This document shows, one piece after another, positions 8,163 to 15,226 of a stretch of 64,000 nucleotides of DNA. The stretch lies in assembly GCF_900111825.1 (NCBI RefSeq), contig NZ_FOJM01000014.1, positions 124,001-188,000 of the forward strand. The letters are read 5' to 3'. Every line of letters starts with the position of its first letter. Positions within the stretch are counted from its first letter, which is position 1. Below the pieces are notes generated by a model. It was not told where the DNA came from. It worked only from the letters and a program-made list of their open reading frames with translations, and searched no databases. A program made the position numbers and the translations under genes. The DNA comes from Pedobacter suwonensis (GTDB lineage: Bacteria; Bacteroidota; Bacteroidia; Sphingobacteriales; Sphingobacteriaceae).

Positions 8163-8804
8163 ATGAAAGATATGACCATTGCGGAATACATCGAAAGACT
8201 TTTTCCCCAGTTTGAACCTGCCCTTAAGACCATCCTTATCGAGAATGCGACGCTTAGGGATTTTCAGGGAGGTGATATGCTCATGCAAACTGGGCAGAAT
8301 ATGCGCTCCACGGTGCTTATCGTAGAAGGCATGGTAAAGCTCTACAGGGAGGGAGAAGATGGACAGGAATTCTTTATGTATTATCTCCAGCCAGGAAATG
8401 CGTGTGCACTTTCCATGATATGCGCAACCAAACAGGAAACCAGTCAGGTAATGGCAAAGGCCATTGAACAGACCAAGGTACTCATGATTCCGATTGCCCT
8501 GATGGATAAGCTGATGCGGGATTACAGAACATGGTATTACTTTGTCATTGAAACATACCGTATGCGCTTTGAAGAACTCCTCTTTGTCATCGATAATATC
8601 GCCTTTAAGGCAATGGATGAGCGGCTGGCCTTTTACCTGAAAAAGCAAGCTGGAGATTTAAACACAAAAGAACTGCACCTTACCCACAGTGAAATTGCAT
8701 CTGATTTGAACACCTCCCGGGAAGTAATTTCAAGGCTGCTTAAGAAAATGGAGCAGGCAGGAGAAATTAAGATGTACCGTAATTACATCGAATATTTAGC
8801 CTAA
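8163..8804 (+). CDS. Crp/Fnr family transcriptional regulator
   Basis: A 213-residue regulator with an N-terminal cyclic-nucleotide-binding-like beta barrel (about 20-120), a long dimerisation helix, and a C-terminal winged helix (about 160-210). The recognition helix reads TSREVISRLLKKME. The R-E-x-x-S-R pattern carries the Arg-Glu pair used by CRP to read TGTGA half-sites, which matches the TGTGA-N6-TCACA palindromes found upstream of the neighbouring sulfur genes. It lacks an N-terminal Fe-S cysteine cluster but has two cysteines, C81 and C87, in the barrel. A thiol or persulfide switch is an attractive but unproven idea. It is divergent from the copper operon and sits at the head of the sulfur island, so it is the likely local activator. 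Confidence 0.88.
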   Translation: MKDMTIAEYIERLFPQFEPALKTILIENATLRDFQGGDMLMQTGQNMRSTVLIVEGMVKLYREGEDGQEFFMYYLQPGNACALSMICATKQETSQVMAKAIEQTKVLMIPIALMDKLMRDYRTWYYFVIETYRMRFEELLFVIDNIAFKAMDERLAFYLKKQAGDLNTKELHLTHSEIASDLNTSREVISRLLKKMEQAGEIKMYRNYIEYLA

Positions 8805-8867
8805 GCCCATAAAAAGAATAAAGTTATTTTTACTGCGAAAGGCATCACTTCTTGAAAATATAATGAG

Positions 8868-8883
8868 TGTGACAAAAGTCACC
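8868..8883 (+). promoter_or_regulatory. CRP/FNR-type operator, site 1 (upstream of TauE exporter)
   Basis: TGTGA-CAAAAG-TCACC, with GTGAC/GTCAC arms around AAAA. Its centre (8875.5) is exactly 29.5 bases from the -7-like element GATTTTTG at 8905-8912, which places it near -41.5 (class II activator position). The TauE gene starts at 8929. The same core and spacing recur at 9748 and 13768. Confidence 0.8.
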
Positions 8884-8904
8884 AACATTGGTAGATGATA
8901 ACTC

Positions 8905-8912
8905 GATTTTTG
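8905..8912 (+). promoter_or_regulatory. -7 promoter element for TauE gene
   Basis: GATTTTTG fits TAnnTTTG at all but the first base. It lies at the expected distance before the ATG at 8929 and at fixed phase to the operator at 8868-8883. Confidence 0.55.
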
Positions 8913-8928
8913 TTAAAAAATAACAGAA

Positions 8929-9726
8929 ATGGAAAACATTGCATACGTTGCATCTGCCTTAATTGGAATTTCGCTTGGATTGATCGGCGGTGGCGGTTCT
9001 ATCCTCACCATGCCGGTACTGGTTTACCTATTTGGGGTTAATCCGCTATTGGCTACTTCTTATTCATTGTTCATCGTTGGCTCTACAAGTTTAGCAGGTA
9101 CAGTCGGGAATTTTAAGCGTGGGCTGGTGAATATTAAAACAGCTTTGCTGTTTGGTAGTGCATCCATCTCAACTGTATTCTTAACCCGCAAATTCATTAT
9201 CCCCCTTATACCCAAGATAATAATAAAAATCGGCGATTTTGAGTTAACAGAAAACATGCTCATGATGGTACTCTTTGCAGTTTTGATGGTAGCGGCTGCA
9301 ACAGCGATGATTAAAGGTGCAAGAGCAGAAAGCAGCACCCGAATAGAAAAACCCCCACTTCACATCGGTAAACTGTTTTTATACGGCATTGCCATCGGCC
9401 TCGCTACTGGTTTTTTGGGTGCTGGTGGTGGCTTTCTACTTATTCCTACACTTGTTATTTTAGTGGGCTTACCCATGAAAGAGGCCGTAGGTACTTCACT
9501 TTTCATCATAGCGCTTAATTCGCTCATCGGTTTCACCGGCGATCTTGGACATTTCCATATCGACTGGATCTTTCTCGCCAAAATTACTACCGTTGCCATC
9601 GCCGGTATCGTGGTAGGTGGAATGATAAACAAAAAAATAGATGGAGGAAAACTGAAGAAAGGTTTCGGGTGGTTTGTACTGGTTATGGGTTGCTACATCA
9701 TTCTAAAAGAGGTAATATTTAAGTAA
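8929..9726 (+). CDS. Sulfite/organosulfonate exporter, TauE/SafE family
   Basis: A 265-residue polytopic inner-membrane protein with about eight hydrophobic segments and the internally duplicated TauE/SafE pattern: an N-terminal repeat starting ALIGISLGLIGGGGSILTMP and a second repeat starting GIAIGLATGFLGAGGGFLLIP. These Gly-rich motifs are the family signature. TauE/SafE proteins export sulfite, sulfoacetate or related anions. Here it stands between a Crp/Fnr regulator and a persulfide dioxygenase, so removal of sulfite or thiosulfate made in the cytoplasm is the likely role. It has its own operator/promoter (8868-8912). Confidence 0.88.
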   Translation: MENIAYVASALIGISLGLIGGGGSILTMPVLVYLFGVNPLLATSYSLFIVGSTSLAGTVGNFKRGLVNIKTALLFGSASISTVFLTRKFIIPLIPKIIIKIGDFELTENMLMMVLFAVLMVAAATAMIKGARAESSTRIEKPPLHIGKLFLYGIAIGLATGFLGAGGGFLLIPTLVILVGLPMKEAVGTSLFIIALNSLIGFTGDLGHFHIDWIFLAKITTVAIAGIVVGGMINKKIDGGKLKKGFGWFVLVMGCYIILKEVIFK

Positions 9727-9747
9727 CCTTCAGAAACAAACTCCTTG

Positions 9748-9763
9748 TGTGACAAAAGTCACC
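9748..9763 (+). promoter_or_regulatory. CRP/FNR-type operator, site 2 (upstream of persulfide dioxygenase)
   Basis: TGTGA-CAAAAG-TCACC, identical in all 16 positions to site 1. The centre at 9755.5 is 29.5 bases before the -7 element TAATTTTG at 9785-9792. The gene starts at 9812. Confidence 0.83.
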
Positions 9764-9784
9764 AACGACCATATCGTTAAGGAT

Positions 9785-9792
9785 TAATTTTG
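9785..9792 (+). promoter_or_regulatory. -7 promoter element for the persulfide dioxygenase gene
   Basis: TAATTTTG is a full match to the Bacteroidota -7 consensus TAnnTTTG, 19 bases before the ATG at 9812. There is no good -33 TTTG, as expected if the operator-bound activator replaces it. Confidence 0.68.
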
Positions 9793-9811
9793 ACATACTA
9801 ATTTAATCATC

Positions 9812-11230
9812 ATGATTATAGAACAAATTTACACCGGATGTCTGGCACAAGGTGCCTATTATATAGAAAGCAACGGAGAGGCGGCCATTATCGATCCGCT
9901 TCGAGAGGTTAGTCCGTATATGGAACGTGCACGGAAGAACAACGCAAAAATAAAATACGTGCTCGAAACACATTTCCATGCCGATTTTGTATCCGGACAC
10001 ATTGATCTGGCTAAAGAAAGCGGCGCAGAAATCGTTTACGGGCCGAATGCAAAACCCGACTTTGATTTTTACGGTGCGAAAGACGGAGAAGTGTTGCGAC
10101 TTGGTGGGGCAAAGATTAAAGTGTTGCACACCCCAGGACATACCATGGAAAGCACCTGTTTCCTGGTTAGCGATGAGCAAGGAAAGGAAATAGCACTGTT
10201 CTCCGGCGATACGCTTTTTATAGGCGATGTGGGAAGACCCGATCTGGCACAGAAACCGGTCAGTGAGCTTACAAGTGAGATGCTAGCAGGTTATCTCTTT
10301 GATTCTTTACGCAATAAGATCATGCCTTTAAGCGATGATATTATGGTTTATCCTGCACATGGTGCGGGTAGCGCATGCGGAAAAAATATGAGCAAAGAGA
10401 CCACCGATCTTTTGGGAAATCAAAAGAAGACCAATTATGCGCTAAGGGCAGGCATGTCCAAAGACGAATTCATTAAAGAGGTTACTGATGGTCTTTTACC
10501 GCCTCCTGCATATTTTCCTGAAAACGTCATGATGAACATCCATGGATATGATAGTTTTAACAAAGTGATAGAACGAGGCATGCAAGCCCTTAACCCCGAT
10601 GCTTTTGAGCGGGTTGCAAATGAAACAGGAGCGGTAATTCTCGACACAAGAGCTCCAGAGGATTTTATAAAAGGCTTTCTCCCAAACTCGGTAAATATTG
10701 GCATCGATGGAAATTTCGCCCCCTGGGTAGGAACTTTAATCCCGGACATTAAACATCCTATTTTACTTATTACAGATGAGGGTAGAATTGAAGAAGTGCT
10801 CACCCGTTTATCAAGAGTAGGATTTGATGGTGCAGTAGGTTACCTAGATGGCGGCGTCGTTGCCTGGAAAAAAGCTGGTCAGGAAACCGACGAGATAAAA
10901 TCGGTTTGTGTAGCCCGGCTGGCCGAAATCGGCAAAAAAGCGGAGGTAAATATTCTGGACGTCAGAAAAACAAAGGAATACTTAAGCGAGCATGTCGAGG
11001 GTGCTGTCAACCTTCCACTGGATTATATCAACGAAAACCTCGGCACCGTCGATAAAACCAAGACCTACTTTGTTCACTGCGCAGGTGGTTACCGTTCTGT
11101 TATTTTCAATTCCATCATGCGCTCACGCGGGTACCACAACCTCATCGATGTGGCTGGTGGTTTTAAGGCCATACAGGAAAACGGATGTATTCCGACTACA
11201 GCATTTGTATGTCCAAGTACCTTAATATAA
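9812..11230 (+). CDS. Persulfide dioxygenase-rhodanese fusion, CstB-like
   Basis: A 472-residue cytoplasmic protein with three domains. The metallo-beta-lactamase domain (1 to about 240) has THFHADFVSGH (H54, H56, D58, H63), HTPGH, SGDTLFIGDVGRPDL and YPAHGAG, the iron-site pattern of ETHE1/CstB persulfide dioxygenases. A pseudo-rhodanese domain (about 260-355) has no cysteine in the active loop. A C-terminal active rhodanese (about 370-460) has HCAGGYRS with C423. The order MBL, pseudo-rhodanese, rhodanese is that of Staphylococcus CstB, which oxidises low-molecular-weight persulfides to thiosulfate or sulfite with O2. It heads a unit with a methyltransferase and a rhodanese and has its own CRP-like operator. 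A paralogue lies at 13874-15214. Confidence 0.9.
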   Translation: MIIEQIYTGCLAQGAYYIESNGEAAIIDPLREVSPYMERARKNNAKIKYVLETHFHADFVSGHIDLAKESGAEIVYGPNAKPDFDFYGAKDGEVLRLGGAKIKVLHTPGHTMESTCFLVSDEQGKEIALFSGDTLFIGDVGRPDLAQKPVSELTSEMLAGYLFDSLRNKIMPLSDDIMVYPAHGAGSACGKNMSKETTDLLGNQKKTNYALRAGMSKDEFIKEVTDGLLPPPAYFPENVMMNIHGYDSFNKVIERGMQALNPDAFERVANETGAVILDTRAPEDFIKGFLPNSVNIGIDGNFAPWVGTLIPDIKHPILLITDEGRIEEVLTRLSRVGFDGAVGYLDGGVVAWKKAGQETDEIKSVCVARLAEIGKKAEVNILDVRKTKEYLSEHVEGAVNLPLDYINENLGTVDKTKTYFVHCAGGYRSVIFNSIMRSRGYHNLIDVAGGFKAIQENGCIPTTAFVCPSTLI

Positions 11231-11237
11231 AAGGGAT

Positions 11238-11858
11238 ATGAAAAATGAGAAAAAATCGCACTGGGAAAAGGTGTATTTAGAAAAAAGTCCTGACCAGGTC
11301 AGCTGGACGCAGGTCTACCCCACAGTTTCAATGGAGATGATAACGGGGTTCAATCTGGATAAATCTGCTCCGATAATCGATATTGGCGGGGGAGACAGTC
11401 TGCTTGTGGATTTTTTGCTTCAGGAAGGCTACAGCGATATTACCGTAGTGGATATATCTTCCCGGGCATTGGAAAAGGCAAAGGCAAGGCTTGGAGAACT
11501 GTCTGGCAGGATACACTGGATCGAGACAGACATCAGGGATTTTGTGCCGCAAAGAAGTTATGCAGTCTGGCATGACCGGGCCACTTTTCATTTCCTTCAT
11601 TCATCAGAGGAAATCCATAGTTATGCAAACACGGCAGGTCAGTTTACCGGAGAATACTTGGTCATGGCGACTTTTTCGCTCACCGGACCAGAAAAATGCA
11701 GTGGCCTGCCCGTTTCAAGATACAGTGAAAGAACGCTGCGCGAGATATTTAGAGAAGGGTTTACCGAAATAGAGTGCAGGCCGCAAGAGCACACTACCCC
11801 AATGCAAAGCACGCAGGATTTTCTGTTCTGCAGCTTTAAAAAAAATACAGAGCAATAA
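11238..11858 (+). CDS. Class I SAM-dependent methyltransferase
   Basis: A 206-residue methyltransferase. Motif I is IIDIGGGDSLLVDFL at about 46 and the acidic strand-2 end VVDIS at about 72. It lacks transmembrane segments. It starts 7 bases after the persulfide dioxygenase gene and is followed 16 bases later by a rhodanese gene, so it belongs to this sulfur operon. By context it might methylate a thiol or sulfide, as TehB/thiopurine-type enzymes do, but the substrate cannot be read from sequence. Confidence 0.8.
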   Translation: MKNEKKSHWEKVYLEKSPDQVSWTQVYPTVSMEMITGFNLDKSAPIIDIGGGDSLLVDFLLQEGYSDITVVDISSRALEKAKARLGELSGRIHWIETDIRDFVPQRSYAVWHDRATFHFLHSSEEIHSYANTAGQFTGEYLVMATFSLTGPEKCSGLPVSRYSERTLREIFREGFTEIECRPQEHTTPMQSTQDFLFCSFKKNTEQ

Positions 11859-11874
11859 GAAACGAATAAATACA

Positions 11875-12213
11875 ATGAATAAACTACTTCAAATGATCAG
11901 CAGTTTTTTTTCAAAAGGTGCGTACAACCTCGATGGCTACCACTTCAAAAACGAATTTACAAAAAGCAGTGACGCAGTCCTCTTAGATGTAAGGACAAAG
12001 CCTGAATATGCCCCAGGCGCGCTTCCTTCAGCCATATATATCGATTTCCTGGGTTCTGCCTTTTCTTTAGAACTTGCAAAGCTGGATAAGGCCAAGCGGT
12101 ATTTCCTCTATTGCAGAAGTGGAAAGCGTTCCTCCTCAGCGGTATCGGAGATGAGAAAACTTGGGGTGGAAGCATTCAACCTGGTTGGAGGTATCGGTAC
12201 CTGGCCAAAATGA
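11875..12213 (+). CDS. Single-domain rhodanese (sulfurtransferase)
   Basis: A 112-residue rhodanese-like protein. The conserved N-terminal DVRTKPEYAPGALPSAI and the active loop YCRSGKRSS (C80 as persulfide carrier, Arg/Lys-rich loop) are intact. There is no signal peptide, so it acts in the cytoplasm. It probably passes sulfane sulfur between the dioxygenase-rhodanese proteins and an acceptor such as glutathione-like thiols. Third gene of the unit beginning at 9812. Confidence 0.85.
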   Translation: MNKLLQMISSFFSKGAYNLDGYHFKNEFTKSSDAVLLDVRTKPEYAPGALPSAIYIDFLGSAFSLELAKLDKAKRYFLYCRSGKRSSSAVSEMRKLGVEAFNLVGGIGTWPK

Positions 12214-12376
12214 AGAAATATATTCAAGAAATATTGATCTATTCAACGCTGCCGGCCGGATTTCTTCGGGATGGCAGTTTGCTAAAATGATTCAGCACTT
12301 ACTTGCTCAAACCGCCACAGGCATTACCTTTTAACAACAACAAAAACACCCATATTAACATTTCATTTAAAAAAAC

Positions 12377-12934
12377 ATGATTGATTTTATTAAACAACCC
12401 TGGCCTTGGTATTTCTCGGGCAGCATGATCGTACTCATTATGCTCATCCTACTTTTTTTCGGAAAGTCCTTTGGCTTTTCATCAAACCTGCGAACGATGT
12501 GCAGCATAGCCGGAGCAGGCAGGAAAGTAAAATTTTTTGATTTTAAATGGAAAGACCAGACCTGGAACCTCATGTTCCTTATCGGCTCGGTAATAGGTGG
12601 ATTTGTTGCTACAAATTACCTTAGCAGTCCATCTCCCGTAAAATTATCATCCGCCACAATCTCCGATTTAAATCAATTGGGCATTAAGTTCGATGGTGGG
12701 TTAAATCCAACCGGCCTGTTTTCACTGGAAGCAATGAAAGATTTAAAAACGCTGGCTATTTTACTCATCGGTGGTTTATTAGTCGGTTTTGGATCTCGTT
12801 ATGCAGGCGGTTGTACTTCTGGTCACGCCATATCCGGGCTTTCGAATCTGCAAGTACCATCACTAGTAGCCGTAATCGGTTTCTTTGTTGGTGGCCTGAT
12901 CATGACTTTCCTCATCATGCCTTTTATCTTTTAA
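12377..12934 (+). CDS. YeeE/YedE sulfur transporter, N-terminal half protein
   Basis: A 185-residue membrane protein with about four to five hydrophobic segments. It bears the YeeE/YedE hallmark GSRYAGGCTSGHAISGLSNL near residue 140, where the cysteine in the GGCTSGH motif takes part in thiosulfate passage in YeeE. In many bacteria this is one half of a split transporter. The other half follows 11 bases downstream. Likely role: import (or movement) of thiosulfate or sulfane sulfur across the inner membrane, supplying the sulfurtransferases encoded beside it. Confidence 0.87.
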   Translation: MIDFIKQPWPWYFSGSMIVLIMLILLFFGKSFGFSSNLRTMCSIAGAGRKVKFFDFKWKDQTWNLMFLIGSVIGGFVATNYLSSPSPVKLSSATISDLNQLGIKFDGGLNPTGLFSLEAMKDLKTLAILLIGGLLVGFGSRYAGGCTSGHAISGLSNLQVPSLVAVIGFFVGGLIMTFLIMPFIF

Positions 12935-12945
12935 ATCTAAAAAAA

Positions 12946-13359
12946 ATGAAATTCATAAAATATATTCTTGCAGGAACACTTTTCGGAATCATCATGACCA
13001 AGTCTGAGGCTGTTTCCTGGTACAGGATCCAGGAAATGTTCCGTTTCCAGTCTTACCATATGTATGGAATTATTGGTACGGCCGTTGTACTTGGCGTAAT
13101 TGCAGTATGGCTGATCAAAAAATTCAAAGCCAAGGATCTGGCCGGAAATCCGATTGTCTTCCACGATAAGGACAAGGCCTATATAAAATACCTACTAGGC
13201 GGCACCATTTTCGGCCTGGGCTGGGCACTCACCGGCGCCTGTCCCGGCCCCATGTTCGTCAACCTTGGGAGCGGATATGCCGGTATGGCGGTGGTCATCC
13301 TTGGTGCGCTCCTGGGCACCTATCTATACGGAGCGATGAAAAGCAAGCTCCCTCATTAA
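12946..13359 (+). CDS. YeeE/YedE sulfur transporter, C-terminal half protein (DUF6691 type)
   Basis: A 137-residue membrane protein that pairs with the preceding gene. I chose the ATG at 12946 because it follows the upstream stop by 11 bases and gives a hydrophobic N-terminus (FIKYILAGTLFGIIM). A longer frame would overlap the upstream gene with unrelated residues. The second YeeE signature, GWALTGACPGPMFVNLGSG with its conserved cysteine, is at about 97-115. Together the two half proteins reproduce the duplicated topology of full-length YeeE. Confidence 0.86.
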   Translation: MKFIKYILAGTLFGIIMTKSEAVSWYRIQEMFRFQSYHMYGIIGTAVVLGVIAVWLIKKFKAKDLAGNPIVFHDKDKAYIKYLLGGTIFGLGWALTGACPGPMFVNLGSGYAGMAVVILGALLGTYLYGAMKSKLPH

Positions 13360-13373
13360 TAAAATAGAATCTG

Positions 13374-13751
13374 ATGAGCAAACTAAGGGCTATAATAGAC
13401 CATAGATGTCCCAGGTGCCGAAAGGGAAAATTATATACCCATTCCATGTTCCATTGGAAATATGATCAGATGAATAAAAAATTTGCCTGCTGCAACCTGA
13501 ACTATGAGATAGAGCCGGGCTTCTTTATCGGAGCGATGTATGTGAGCTATGTTTTCATTGTCGCAGAACTTGTCAATGCGGGCATTCTGGCATTCATGAT
13601 CTTTGGCGAAGAAGAGCAGTGGGCAATCATCGCAACCACTATTTCTCCGGTCATCCTACTGTTCACCTTCAACTACCGCTATGCCAGGACCCTTTTGCTC
13701 CATATCCTCTCTCCGATCAAATATGATGAAAGTGCAGGCAGAAACTGCTGA
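13374..13751 (+). CDS. DUF983 family membrane protein
   Basis: A 125-residue protein with an N-terminal zinc-ribbon-like pair CPRCRKGKLY, a second cysteine pair (ACCNLNYEIEPGFFIGAMY), and two hydrophobic segments in the C-terminal half. This is the DUF983 pattern. The function of the family is unknown. It starts 14 bases after the YeeE half and is the last gene before the third CRP-like operator. Confidence 0.8.
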   Translation: MSKLRAIIDHRCPRCRKGKLYTHSMFHWKYDQMNKKFACCNLNYEIEPGFFIGAMYVSYVFIVAELVNAGILAFMIFGEEEQWAIIATTISPVILLFTFNYRYARTLLLHILSPIKYDESAGRNC

Positions 13752-13767
13752 GAAGATTTTGGGGCGC

Positions 13768-13783
13768 TGTGACAAAAGTTACA
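13768..13783 (+). promoter_or_regulatory. CRP/FNR-type operator, site 3 (upstream of second persulfide dioxygenase)
   Basis: TGTGA-CAAAAG-TTACA, one arm differing by one base from sites 1 and 2. The centre at 13775.5 is 29.5 bases before the perfect -7 element TAAATTTG at 13805-13812. The gene begins at 13874. Confidence 0.8.
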
Positions 13784-13804
13784 GTGCGAAGAACCGCTAA
13801 AGGG

Positions 13805-13812
13805 TAAATTTG
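13805..13812 (+). promoter_or_regulatory. -7 promoter element for the operon starting at 13874
   Basis: TAAATTTG is a full match to TAnnTTTG and is in the same phase to its operator as the two other promoters of the putative regulon. It implies a leader of about 55 bases. Confidence 0.68.
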
Positions 13813-13873
13813 ATGTAAACCTGGCAAAGGCAGGAATCATACCGTTAAACACATTAATCAAAAATAAAAACAC

Positions 13874-15214
13874 ATGAAAATAGAACAATTTGAAGACAAG
13901 CACCTCTCCCATTACAGCTATGCGGTACTGAGCGAATGCCGGAATGAAATCATATTGATCGATCCCTCCAGGGATCCGTCTGCATATTACCATTTTGCCG
14001 AAAAACACCAGGCCAAAATAGTTGGTGTTATCGAGACGCACCCGCATGCGGATTTTGTGAGTGCTCATCTTGAAATCCATCATAAGACCGGCGCAACAAT
14101 ATATTGCAGCAAACTCAATACGCCGTCCTACCTGTTTTCCCCATTTGATGAAGACCAGACGATAACCCTGGGAAAGATCACCTTAAGGGCAATCAACACC
14201 CCGGGGCACTCTCCGGATAGTATCAGTATTTTGCTCGAACACGATGGGAAACAAAAAGCGCTATTTTCCGGAGATACCCTTTTTATCGGTGACTGCGGAA
14301 GGCCGGATTTAAGGGAAAGCGGAGGTGATTCAATGGCGGAACGCAATTTCCTTGCCGCCCAAATGTACCATTCATTAAGGGACAAACTGATGAAACTCTC
14401 AGATGAAGTGATTCTGTATCCGGCACACGGGGCAGGTACGCTCTGCGGAAAAGCGTTGAGCGAGGCCAATAGCAGTACCATTGGTGCTGAAAAAAGAAGT
14501 AACTGGTCACTGCAGGAAATGACTGAGGCCGATTTTGTGAGCGCATTAAATGAAAACCAGCCATTCATTCCATTTTACTTCCCTTTTGATGTGGCCTTGA
14601 ACAAGAAAGGCGCAGCACCGTTTGAAGATTCGGTAAGTGCGGTTCAGATCATGGAATCCGGTGAAAACTTAAAACCAAATGCCCTAATTATCGATACGCG
14701 AAGGGAAGATGTTTTTAAGAAGGGACATATAGAAGGCGCTGTAAATATCATGGATGGAAACAAATTTGAAACCTGGCTGGGCAGCATTGTGAAGCCTGAA
14801 GAGCCTTATTATCTTATGGCAGAAAATCTTGCTACATTGCATAGTCTTATCGCGAGGACCGCATCCATCGGGTATGAAACGCAGCTTGCCGGCGGTTTTA
14901 TAAACGCAGTAGAAACTGTCCCGGATGAGATTATCGATATCCAAAATTTTAAAGAGAACCAAAATGGATATACCATTGTGGATGTGAGGAACAAGACAGA
15001 GCGTATGGAAAACAGTATTTTTGAGAACAGCATAAATATTCCACTGGGAAATTTAAGGGAAAGGGTAAACGAAATTCCGCTGGAGCAACCCGTAGCAGTA
15101 CACTGCGCCGGTGGATACAGAAGTGCGGCTGCAAGCTCACTGATTGCATCCGTTATTGATGGCAAGCAAAAGGTGCTTGATATTGGTGAGGCCATTAAGG
15201 ATTTTCAGAATTAA
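13874..15214 (+). CDS. Persulfide dioxygenase-rhodanese fusion, second CstB-like paralogue
   Basis: A 446-residue protein with the same architecture as 9812-11230: metallo-beta-lactamase domain with THPHADFVSAH, NTPGH, SGDTLFIGDCGRPDL and YPAHGAG; a middle rhodanese-like domain without catalytic cysteine; and a C-terminal rhodanese with HCAGGYRS (C411). The last metal-loop residue context differs (SAH instead of SGH), so substrate preference may differ. It heads an operon with a dihaem cytochrome and an exported DsrE protein. Its rhodanese could hand over or accept sulfane sulfur linked to thiosulfate turnover. It has its own CRP-like operator. Confidence 0.88.
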   Translation: MKIEQFEDKHLSHYSYAVLSECRNEIILIDPSRDPSAYYHFAEKHQAKIVGVIETHPHADFVSAHLEIHHKTGATIYCSKLNTPSYLFSPFDEDQTITLGKITLRAINTPGHSPDSISILLEHDGKQKALFSGDTLFIGDCGRPDLRESGGDSMAERNFLAAQMYHSLRDKLMKLSDEVILYPAHGAGTLCGKALSEANSSTIGAEKRSNWSLQEMTEADFVSALNENQPFIPFYFPFDVALNKKGAAPFEDSVSAVQIMESGENLKPNALIIDTRREDVFKKGHIEGAVNIMDGNKFETWLGSIVKPEEPYYLMAENLATLHSLIARTASIGYETQLAGGFINAVETVPDEIIDIQNFKENQNGYTIVDVRNKTERMENSIFENSINIPLGNLRERVNEIPLEQPVAVHCAGGYRSAAASSLIASVIDGKQKVLDIGEAIKDFQN

Positions 15215-15226
15215 TATTTTAAAAGT

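Noticed and set aside
12214..12376. Separate operator for the YeeE half-transporter genes
   Set aside because: No TGTGA-N6-TCACA palindrome or properly spaced -33/-7 pair is present in the 163-base gap; a weak TTTG and TACCTTTT are 43 bases apart.
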